From positions 1,593 through 8,286 of the forward strand of contig DCIC01000028.1 of assembly GCA_002315825.1 (NCBI GenBank): a stretch of DNA of 6,694 nucleotides, given 5' to 3'. Of this stretch, positions 1 to 4,934 are shown one piece after another (positions within the stretch are counted from its first letter, which is position 1; every line of letters starts with the position of its first letter). The DNA is from Bacteroidales bacterium UBA1736 (GTDB taxonomy: Bacteria; Bacteroidota; Bacteroidia; Bacteroidales; UBA932). The position numbers were made by a program, and so were the translations under genes. The notes beneath the pieces were generated by a model, which was given only the letters and a program-made list of their open reading frames with translations, was not told the DNA's origin and searched no databases.

Positions 1-180
1 AAAAACGCCATTGCGTTCTTCATCCCAGTACGGTTTGAGCGTGTTTTCCATTGCCGGTGCTTTTGGTGTTTCAGGCTTTGAAGCCTTTTCATTTTTGCCG
101 TTGAGAATCTTCAGCTCATTGGCGATGTCCCTCAATGCCCTGGGGACGAGTTCATAGAAAGTGAGTTCTGCTTGTGTCAT
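1..180 (-). CDS. N-terminal 60 codons of an uncharacterised protein, cut by the window edge
   Basis: This frame starts at the ATG at 180, which overlaps the upstream stop as ATGA, and stays open to the left edge. The first 27 residues (MTQAELTFYELVPRALRDIA onwards) form an amphipathic helix. Residues 28-46 are a Lys/Glu/Pro/Ala linker (KNEKASKPETPKAP in its centre), and PYWDEERNGVF closes the visible part. A short helix plus flexible linker before an unseen domain suggests a scaffold, DNA-associated or oligomerising protein, but no family is recognisable. It is less acidic than most of the cluster. The continuing frame and coupled start make a real gene likely. Confidence 0.75.
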   Translation of the reverse strand, partial: MTQAELTFYELVPRALRDIANELKILNGKNEKASKPETPKAPAMENTLKPYWDEERNGVF

Positions 181-791
181 TGCTGTGTTGTTTTGAGTGA
201 ATAGTAACTTCCGAGATAAACATTCTCCCTTGCCATTTCACAAAGTAAATAGCGTGATTCGGAGTTCGCACGATACATCATGTACTGTATCATAATGCTG
301 ATGTAAGTCTCATCCATTTCTTTGAAGAGCTTTTCAGTGAAAGAGGACACCTCGTTCTCAATGAATGACCAAAACCCATCACGATCAGACCAATCTTTTT
401 TGATTCGGTCAGCAAACCACTGGGAATTGTCCTTGATCCACGCTTTCATCTGTCTTTGCCAATCGGGAGCGAGTTTTACATCAGCGTAGATGCGGTCTGT
501 AGAAAAATTATACTCTCTTGGAGACCACATACTTGTGTACTTGGCAGACAGCACAAACTCAGGAGAACAATCAAAGAAAGCGTTGGTATAAGCCTCATTC
601 ATATCTTCCTCAAACCCTCTGAAATCCAACTCTATGTCATCTTCTGTCATATCCTCTCTGCCTGTCTGCTCCTTAAAGTAATCAACTTGTTCCTTAGATT
701 CATACCAGTCATCATCTGAGCAAAACAGTTCAGACTCATAATAACCTGGAAAGAAAGGAACTTCGATGTTAAATTTCTGTTTCATAAGCAT
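177..791 (-). CDS. Acidic uncharacterised protein with SPREYNFSTDRI motif, 204 aa
   Basis: 204 residues, about 41 acidic to 23 basic. The N-terminus has a strand and GYYESELFCSDDDWYESKEQ (16-35), a helix to 43, then an acidic helix (DDIELDFRGFEEDMNEAYTN, 51-70). The centre has SPREYNFSTDRIYADVKL (90-107), which looks like a strand hairpin and the most family-like part; I recall a similar YNFSTDR segment in uncharacterised Bacteroidales mobile-element proteins. Helices with many Trp/Arg residues follow (WQRQMKAWIKDNSQWFADRI, 111-130) and a long C-terminal helix (158-178). Start choice is open: the ATG at 791 gives MLMKQ and a five-base gap, the ATG at 785 gives MKQ and an 11-base gap; neither has a Shine-Dalgarno sequence. 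Its stop forms an ATGA overlap with the next gene. The plus-strand frame at 456-719 is a shadow. Confidence 0.87.
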   Translation of the reverse strand: MLMKQKFNIEVPFFPGYYESELFCSDDDWYESKEQVDYFKEQTGREDMTEDDIELDFRGFEEDMNEAYTNAFFDCSPEFVLSAKYTSMWSPREYNFSTDRIYADVKLAPDWQRQMKAWIKDNSQWFADRIKKDWSDRDGFWSFIENEVSSFTEKLFKEMDETYISIMIQYMMYRANSESRYLLCEMARENVYLGSYYSLKTTQQ

Positions 792-796
792 TAATG

Positions 797-976
797 TTAG
801 TTTAAGTCAACTGGTGGATCGTCAGTTTCGCCAATCAACCACTCGTACATCTTCCGCAACCCCTCTTCGTAAGTCATTCCGAAATAATTCGTACTGAAAC
901 TTTTCGAAATGACTGCTTCAATCTCTTCATCGGTACGCACGATATCCAGAAATGGGTTAATATATTGGTCTGCCAT
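797..976 (-). CDS. Small acidic uncharacterised protein, 59 aa
   Basis: The frame is open from 997, but I choose the ATG at 976 because it lies two bases after the upstream TAA (TAACTATG) and seven bases after GGAGG; the longer form would overlap the upstream gene by 19 bases. The 59-residue product has NPFLDIV (7-13), then TDEEIEAVISKSF (15-27), YFGMTYEEGLRKMYEWLIG (31-49) and an acidic tail TDDPPVDLN. It looks like two helices around a short loop. Net charge is about -9. From memory, similar NPF...TDEE...YEEG proteins occur in gut mobile elements without known function. The gene ends five bases before the next ATG. Confidence 0.83.
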   Translation of the reverse strand: MADQYINPFLDIVRTDEEIEAVISKSFSTNYFGMTYEEGLRKMYEWLIGETDDPPVDLN

Positions 977-978
977 AG

Positions 979-1242
979 TTAATCCTCCGGTACGCAATAG
1001 AAGGCTCCGGCTTTGATTGCCTTGCCTATGTTTGTCAAGTTCTCATCCATGATTTCGGCTGGGGTGAGTTCCTGTTCCGAGTCATCAATCAGGTTGCAGA
1101 CAAAGAACTTATCATCGTCCGCACGATTGATAAACTTAGAGGATCTGAGGCCGAAATTGAGAAGAATGAAGAAGTCAGTATGTCCTTCATCTACCAGCTT
1201 GCCCAACTGTTCAACGCTGGTCACTTTGATATAATCAGCCAT
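979..1242 (-). CDS. Small conserved-looking protein with DFFILLNFGLRSSK motif, 87 aa
   Basis: An 87-residue protein: strand and helix (IKVTSVEQLGKLVDEG, 5-20), hydrophobic strand DFFILLNFGLRSSKFI (23-38), a second strand after a DDD turn (KFFVCNLIDDSEQ, 45-57), then LTPAEIMDENL and a C-terminal helix with NIGKAIKAGAFYCV (71-84). The D-FF-LLN-GLRSSK...NxIDDxEQ-LT...NIGKAI-GA pattern is one I recall from many small uncharacterised proteins of gut Bacteroidales mobile elements and phages; no function is known to me. The core reads as a compact beta-rich fold. It is one of two genes here with a strong Shine-Dalgarno sequence (GGGGAGG, six bases before the ATG), so it may be made in greater amount. 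Its stop is two bases before the next gene. The plus-strand frame at 1013-1234 is a shadow. Confidence 0.88.
   Translation of the reverse strand: MADYIKVTSVEQLGKLVDEGHTDFFILLNFGLRSSKFINRADDDKFFVCNLIDDSEQELTPAEIMDENLTNIGKAIKAGAFYCVPED
984..988 (-). promoter_or_regulatory. Shine-Dalgarno sequence GGAGG
   Basis: GGAGG lies seven bases before the ATG at 976, inside the end of the preceding gene. It supports the 59-residue start over the longer frame beginning at 997, whose ATG lies upstream of this site. Confidence 0.65.
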
Positions 1243-1654
1243 ACACTACCTCCCCGAACATTATGACCTGAAGCAGATTGTTGGCAGTATAATAGTCACC
1301 CTCTCCATCCAACCACAACTCTACTGCACACGACAAGCCCTCTTCAGTAGAACAGCCTTCCAGAATTTCCTGAAGGCCAATGGAATAGTTTACAGTCTCC
1401 CCATCGTCATCCAGCTTTCCCGCTTTACTGTACACTTCTCCCTCGGCTTCATAGTCAATAAGAGTAATCTTGCCTCCGTTCAAAATGACATCAGCAAGAT
1501 GATCTTCAAAGCAATCTCCCTCCCTTTTATCATCGGGAATTGCATCGTAGAAGTTCCTGTCGTAATCCGCGCCCAAGAACTCACACCCCGAAAGGCCGGT
1601 GGAGAATAAGTCCACCAGCTGTTCGTGTGTTACTTCGGTAATTTGTGCTTTCAT
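1235..1654 (-). CDS. Acidic uncharacterised protein, 139 aa
   Basis: 139 residues, about 31 acidic to 7 basic. Residues 8-20 form a helix (VTHEQLVDLFSTG), then FLGADYDRNFYDAIPDD (26-42), a helix HLADVILNGG (52-61), a strand pair with KITLIDYEAEGEVY (62-75) and TVNYSIGLQEILEG (87-100), and a final helix-strand YTANNLLQVIMFGEVVYG (122-139). The smooth conserved-looking layout matches a family I recall from Bacteroides mobile elements annotated only as hypothetical. No catalytic motif is visible. The ATG at 1654 has no Shine-Dalgarno sequence and follows the longest gap. Its last codons hold the strong ribosome-binding site of the next gene, and the two coding regions overlap by eight bases (ATGGCTGA), so the pair is probably coupled. 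Confidence 0.87.
   Translation of the reverse strand: MKAQITEVTHEQLVDLFSTGLSGCEFLGADYDRNFYDAIPDDKREGDCFEDHLADVILNGGKITLIDYEAEGEVYSKAGKLDDDGETVNYSIGLQEILEGCSTEEGLSCAVELWLDGEGDYYTANNLLQVIMFGEVVYG
1249..1255 (-). promoter_or_regulatory. Strong Shine-Dalgarno sequence GGGGAGG
   Basis: GGGGAGG lies six bases before the ATG at 1242, within the last codons of the upstream gene. It fixes that start. It stands out because most starts in the window have no purine-rich site, as is usual in Bacteroidota. Confidence 0.7.
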
Positions 1655-1666
1655 AGTAATTCGTGT

Positions 1667-2401
1667 TTATCTGCGACAACCGTAAATCCACTTGTCCCCA
1701 ATTCGATGTTCAAAGGATTTTCCATCCCAACCATTCAGGACACTGGCCCAGCCATCAAGACTAATAACTTGTTGTATCCATTCGGTGAAGCCGAGTTCAG
1801 TAGCTTTTGCTGCCACAGCGTCTCGCCATAACCAATCTTCTTCCTCCAGATAACTATAGGCTACACCCTCCAGTTCATCGTCTTCCCCAATGTAGTAATC
1901 AATACCATAGGCATAATACTCGTGGTTGTATTCATCGCCACCAAAGGTTTCGTTCAACTCGCCAAATGTTAACCCAAGCTCCATCCCAAGACACAAAAAG
2001 GCTAACGCTTCTTCTTCGCTACAGTCTCTTAAATCCATCACCTCACGAATATGTTCACCAGCATCAAAACCGTCTTCACCCATATCGAAAATAGCTTCAA
2101 TACTGGCGGTATATTGTATTTCCGCATCTTGAACTTGTGCAATGATTCTTTCTAACATAGGTATCATTTCGTTGGGTTCTACCCTTTGGAGATGATACTG
2201 TTCCCATACTGAAAGCAATTCTTTTTGTCCATCATTAGCGGGCACGATATGGTCGCTTATCTGACAACAGCAACCTCCCATTTCACCACTCATAGTGAAC
2301 TCAGGATATCCATTGCGTGTAGTAATTTCAATCTCTACTGAAACTGAATTTTTGTTAAGGTCTCTGAAAGAAACCTCGCGCTTAAAAAGATACTTTTCCA
2401 T
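1667..2401 (-). CDS. Acidic two-part uncharacterised protein, 244 aa
   Basis: About 51 acidic against 18 basic residues. The N-terminal part (1-75) has paired strands (VSVEIEITTR, 20-29; PEFTMSGE, 33-40), then GGCCCQISDHI (42-52) and VWEQYHLQ (65-72). I recall this strand-Cys-helix-YHL order from Bacteroidales mobile-element proteins, unverified. Residues 75-160 are helical, with CSEEEALAFLCLGMELGL (127-144). The C-terminal part has YYIGEDDELEGVAYSYLEEE (169-188) and ends with DGWASVLNGWDGKSFEHRIG (216-235) and WIYGCRR. That ending resembles the DG...L..(Y/W)DG..E.....YY ending of a common gut-phage family, again from memory. The triple cysteine is odd for a cytoplasmic protein. The ATG at 2401 is two bases after the upstream TAA. 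The 12-base gap after its stop is the window's longest. The antisense frames at 1625-2132 are shadows. Confidence 0.87.
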   Translation of the reverse strand: MEKYLFKREVSFRDLNKNSVSVEIEITTRNGYPEFTMSGEMGGCCCQISDHIVPANDGQKELLSVWEQYHLQRVEPNEMIPMLERIIAQVQDAEIQYTASIEAIFDMGEDGFDAGEHIREVMDLRDCSEEEALAFLCLGMELGLTFGELNETFGGDEYNHEYYAYGIDYYIGEDDELEGVAYSYLEEEDWLWRDAVAAKATELGFTEWIQQVISLDGWASVLNGWDGKSFEHRIGDKWIYGCRR

Positions 2402-2403
2402 AA

Positions 2404-2988
2404 TTAGTCTTTTTTGTATTTGCCCTGTACCTTATCCCACCAGAAAAAGAACGCTTTCACATTCAGTTCATCGCTATTGCAATTCTGCCAATATTCACAA
2501 GCGTAATCATCACGAGCTTCCTCTGGGATATAAGGAAGCTGTTCGTCAAGCACTTCATGAGCGTGATCTAACCAGTTGTCTGATACCCACTCATCGAACT
2601 CTCGCTTAATCGCATCATCCGAGTTAAGGTCATCAAACTCAATTCCATCGGCAAACTGGCTCCAGTAGGTTTCATAACAATGACTCCCGCTTTCAGCACA
2701 ATATTGCTTTACAACCTCTTCTGCATGTTCGGCCCATTCATCGTGTTCCCACACATTTCCATCGTCCTTGTACATCAAACCAATCAGACCACAAATGAAT
2801 TCAAAGTCAAACCAGAAAAGGTCGTTAATTTCCGTATCGGTAGGCAACTCTTCTCTGTCTGCAAAATAATCTCTCTCCAACGCCTCTTCGATATCATCAA
2901 GTTGTTGTGTAGTGAGCATATCTGCCCGATCCTTGCCACCTGACCAAAACTTGAAATTGCTCAGGTTTTCTTCAACAATGTATTGCAT
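2404..2988 (-). CDS. Very acidic protein with NFxFWSGGKDRA N-terminus, 194 aa
   Basis: The most acidic product here: 51 Asp/Glu against 15 Lys/Arg by hand count, with 12 tryptophans. Residues 1-63 look like a small domain: MQYIVEENLSNFKFWSGGKD (1-20), a helix ending LTTQQLDDIEEALERDYF (25-42), and TEINDLFWFDFE (52-63). From memory, this pattern recurs in short uncharacterised proteins of gut phages and Bacteroidales mobile elements, where the protein often ends soon after the FWF segment. Here about 130 further residues follow, nearly all helical and acidic (FDEWVSDNWLDHAHEVLDEQ, 131-150; PEEARDDYACEYW, 155-167). Function is unknown. The charge would suit a DNA-mimic or basic-protein-binding role, but this is inference. 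It starts two bases after the upstream stop and ends two bases before the next ATG. Confidence 0.87.
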   Translation of the reverse strand: MQYIVEENLSNFKFWSGGKDRADMLTTQQLDDIEEALERDYFADREELPTDTEINDLFWFDFEFICGLIGLMYKDDGNVWEHDEWAEHAEEVVKQYCAESGSHCYETYWSQFADGIEFDDLNSDDAIKREFDEWVSDNWLDHAHEVLDEQLPYIPEEARDDYACEYWQNCNSDELNVKAFFFWWDKVQGKYKKD

Positions 2989-2990
2989 AG

Positions 2991-3359
2991 TTACAATTCG
3001 TTAGGGTTCCAATAAAAGTCCACCAAGATTTCCCAGAAGAGTCCGTCTTCATCCAAATCCATAGCGGTTTCACAGATAAAGCTGTCCATAGCAGACAACT
3101 CATTCAAGAGGTAGTCATACATCTCCTTTGCTTGCTGGAAGCCGCGCTTCCGATAACAGACGAGATGCAGACGGTTGAGGTCGGTACACCAGAAGGCTTC
3201 CCAGAGTTCACCGTTCCGATAGAAGGCCGTGCGAATATGTGTTCCGGAAGAATGTTCAATCTGGAATCTATCTCCGAGCCATTCGCCCAGATCATCCATC
3301 ATCATGTCCTTACCATTCATGATGGCTGGGAACAAATCAGTGCGTGGCTTCAGTTCCAT
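2991..3359 (-). CDS. Uncharacterised protein, 122 aa
   Basis: No family recognised. The order suggests a compact alpha/beta fold: residues 19-31 helical (MMMDDLGEWLGDR), then three probable strands with aromatic character (41-47 HIRTAFY, 51-58 ELWEAFWC, 62-69 NRLHLVCY), a basic turn RKRGF (70-74), a helix 75-90 and an acidic C-terminal strand (107-116). It is less acidic than the following genes. The ATG at 3359 lies inside the last 23 bases of the upstream gene, in another frame, with a weak GGA just before it. Later methionines (M14, M19-M21) are possible alternative starts, which would remove the overlap. The stop is two bases before the next ATG (TAACTATG). The frames at 3104-3295 (minus) and 3132-3368 (plus) are shadows. 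Confidence 0.84.
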   Translation of the reverse strand: MELKPRTDLFPAIMNGKDMMMDDLGEWLGDRFQIEHSSGTHIRTAFYRNGELWEAFWCTDLNRLHLVCYRKRGFQQAKEMYDYLLNELSAMDSFICETAMDLDEDGLFWEILVDFYWNPNEL

Positions 3360-3927
3360 TTCCAGTAGTGATTAGGTAAACATCAATGAGTATGGTATCA
3401 CACGCCTTTCCGAAGATAGGATTCGGAGTAAAGGAAGTTGAAGGGCGTTCAGAATTTTCTTCAACTAACACATAATGAAGGAATCTATTGTTAGTTAAAT
3501 TAAACTGACGCATATATCTTTCATACCACGCTTTATAATTCTCAACATCTTCCCTCCCATTCTCACCGTAGTAATTGATGTATTCTTCAAATCCAATCTC
3601 GCCAAGCAAAAAGACTATAGCGTATGATGGAAATGCCAACCTATGTTGCCACCTACAATTAGGATTAGACAGCAAATAATAAGGTTCAGCTTCTATAGCT
3701 GGAATGAATGCGTGACCTTGCCAACCAGCCCTATCACGGATTCCAGTCATATAAGCACGAGCTTCTTCAATTGTGGGAAATGTCCGCTTTGCATATTGCC
3801 CATCTTGACGCAATAACTCATCAATATTCCCACTTCTATATGCCTCAGAAGCCTCCCCTCCCATAATTGTCCTAACAATGAAATTGTCACCATTAGGGCT
3901 TTTTAAGATGTCAGAATCGTAATCCAT
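3337..3927 (-). CDS. Uncharacterised protein, 196 aa, lower GC than neighbours
   Basis: Function unknown. The open frame extends up to 3978, but I place the start at the ATG at 3927, two bases after the upstream TGA (TGATTATG); the longer start would overlap the upstream gene by 49 bases and add a basic leader unlike the rest. The protein begins MDYDSDILKSPNGDNF. FPTIEEARAYM (50-60) resembles the F-T-EEA helix near the N-terminus of the 372-aa product. The hydrophobic run LAFPSYAIVFLLGEIGF (97-113) is too short and interrupted for a confident membrane helix. The middle and C-terminal parts are aromatic (YINYY, YKAWYERYMRQF). It is less acidic than its neighbours (about 28 acidic and 18 basic residues), and 3421-3900 has about 40% GC. 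The gene runs 23 bases into the next one. It may have joined the cluster separately. Confidence 0.83.
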   Translation of the reverse strand: MDYDSDILKSPNGDNFIVRTIMGGEASEAYRSGNIDELLRQDGQYAKRTFPTIEEARAYMTGIRDRAGWQGHAFIPAIEAEPYYLLSNPNCRWQHRLAFPSYAIVFLLGEIGFEEYINYYGENGREDVENYKAWYERYMRQFNLTNNRFLHYVLVEENSERPSTSFTPNPIFGKACDTILIDVYLITTGNGTEATH

Positions 3928-3929
3928 AA

Positions 3930-4121
3930 TCAATACTCGTAAAAGACATCGGCCACTTCCGTAGCCTGAACTTTGCAACAGTTATAGTTGTCCCTGATTC
4001 TGTCAACCAGAGCCTCATACACCCCGCAAAAATCTTTCTTTGCACGCCTTTCCAGGGATTCAAAGTCGATAATGTCGCGGTGGTTTGTGCGGATATCATC
4101 CACAATTTCTTGCGTTGTCAT
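3930..4121 (-). CDS. Small all-helical uncharacterised protein, 63 aa
   Basis: A 63-residue product predicted almost entirely helical: residues 3-12, 17-29 (IDFESLERRAKKD), 31-46 (FCGVYEALVDRIRDNY) and 51-63. It has a nearly balanced charge, unlike most of its neighbours, and a paired cysteine (C48, C49) plus C32. Function unknown; a small adaptor or nucleic-acid-associated protein is possible but unsupported. It was chosen over the overlapping frame at 3911-4105 because its ATG forms an ATGA overlap with the upstream stop and its TGA lies two bases before the next in-frame start. AAGAG lies just upstream of the ATG, probably too close to act as a good ribosome site. Confidence 0.82.
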   Translation of the reverse strand: MTTQEIVDDIRTNHRDIIDFESLERRAKKDFCGVYEALVDRIRDNYNCCKVQATEVADVFYEY

Positions 4122-4759
4122 ACTCTTTTGATTAAAGCGTTGTAAATCAAATCTGAGAGGTCAGGGAAAGTAATTGCTTCCTGGACATGCTCCGAGATTC
4201 CATAATAATCTGCGAGATGGTCGGCCCAAAGACGGATTTCATCTTCCAGTTCTTTCTTGTCTGTACCGCCCCAACTCCAGCCGTGATAGTACCACCATAA
4301 TTCAGTGAGATCGCGCTTTGCACCTTTCAACTCATCATCGTACTGCACCCAATACGCATCTCCCAAAACATTAGTGTCATAGCATTCTGGTATGGTAATA
4401 ATTACCTGAGGGTTGATATATTGCTGACTCCATTTCAGGATATTTTCAGCAAGACTAACAAATTCATCAACCTCATCGGATTCGCAAATGAGGCTTCCAG
4501 CCCCCTCATCCAAATAATCCCAATCACATACGAAATAACTGGAATCAGAAAGGCGGCACGACCACTCAACCCCATAGCCATTTTTGTCAATGAACTTGGA
4601 TTTTTCATTGCTGTCATAGCCTGGAGTCCATGCTACCACCAGAGAGACTTTTTCCGCAAGCCATAGATGATATGTACAATCATCCTCAATGCGTTCAAGC
4701 ATTCCTTGCGTTGCATCAACGAGGAACGCTGCAATTTCTTTTGATGTAGGTGTTCTCAT
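4118..4759 (-). CDS. Uncharacterised Trp-rich acidic protein, 213 aa
   Basis: No characterised family recognised. Residues 6-27 form a helix. Strand-like segments follow at 37-45 (KVSLVVAWT), 62-70 and 73-80 (SSYFVCDW), then an acidic loop and a helix at 97-112. A probable second half begins with VIITIPE (119-125) and holds an aromatic cluster, LWWYYHGWSWGG (154-165), followed by a charged helix and two C-terminal helices. Five cysteines (C28, C68, C78, C92, C126) are scattered and form no obvious metal site. The start at 4759 is fixed by the ATGA overlap with the zinc-ribbon gene, and the stop makes another ATGA with the next start. The frames at 4435-4617 (minus) and 4421-4666 (plus) are shadows. 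Confidence 0.88.
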   Translation of the reverse strand: MRTPTSKEIAAFLVDATQGMLERIEDDCTYHLWLAEKVSLVVAWTPGYDSNEKSKFIDKNGYGVEWSCRLSDSSYFVCDWDYLDEGAGSLICESDEVDEFVSLAENILKWSQQYINPQVIITIPECYDTNVLGDAYWVQYDDELKGAKRDLTELWWYYHGWSWGGTDKKELEDEIRLWADHLADYYGISEHVQEAITFPDLSDLIYNALIKRV

Positions 4760-4932
4760 AGGTTTTCAGTTGTAATTTCAATTGTTATATGGCACTGGGT
4801 GCAGAAATACTCGTGATAGTCCGGATCAAGACCGTCATATCCATCGTGTTGCAAATCAATTAGAGCCATGCCACAGATAGGGCAATGAATCCCTTTATTA
4901 AGGAACGCATTCAGTTCTTCTTTTGTTTTCAT
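4756..4932 (-). CDS. Small zinc-ribbon protein, 58 aa
   Basis: A short gene that a length cutoff would miss. It encodes 58 residues starting MKTKEELNAFLNKG. Two knuckles, CPIC (17-20, followed by G21) and CTQC (44-47), are 23 residues apart, the CX2C-X23-CX2C pattern of a zinc ribbon. Between them is an acidic stretch (LQHDGYDGLDPDYHEY) and H48 follows the second knuckle. Zinc ribbons of this size usually mediate protein-protein or nucleic-acid contacts; which applies here is unknown. Both ends support it: the ATG at 4932 is two bases after the upstream stop (TAGCCATG), and its TGA at 4758-4756 overlaps the next ATG as ATGA. Without this gene the cluster would have a 175-base hole, its only one. 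Confidence 0.88.
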   Translation of the reverse strand: MKTKEELNAFLNKGIHCPICGMALIDLQHDGYDGLDPDYHEYFCTQCHITIEITTENL

Positions 4933-4934
4933 GG

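Noticed and set aside
977..997. Seven-residue N-terminal extension of the 59-aa protein
   Set aside because: The internal ATG at 976 has GGAGG at seven bases and the usual two-base junction; the upstream ATG would place that site inside the coding region.
1625..2132. Cluster of plus-strand frames (68, 95 and 68 aa)
   Set aside because: They overlap each other and lie mainly opposite the 244-aa gene. Their His/Ser/Pro-rich composition is typical of shadow translation.
2295..2943. Plus-strand frames of 104 and 87 aa
   Set aside because: Both are antisense to well-supported coupled minus-strand genes and show no domain or start signal.
3589..3637. Possible membrane helix in the 196-aa protein (LAFPSYAIVFLLGEIGF)
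   Set aside because: The hydrophobic run is only about 12 residues before a glutamate and contains a proline; a buried strand or helix is more likely.
3928..3978. 17-residue N-terminal extension of the 196-aa protein
   Set aside because: It would overlap the upstream gene by 49 bases. The internal ATG at 3927 follows the upstream stop by two bases, as at five other junctions.
3911..4105. Alternative minus-strand frame of 64 aa overlapping the 63-aa gene
   Set aside because: Its start and stop fit neither neighbour, whereas the chosen frame has an ATGA overlap upstream and a two-base junction downstream.
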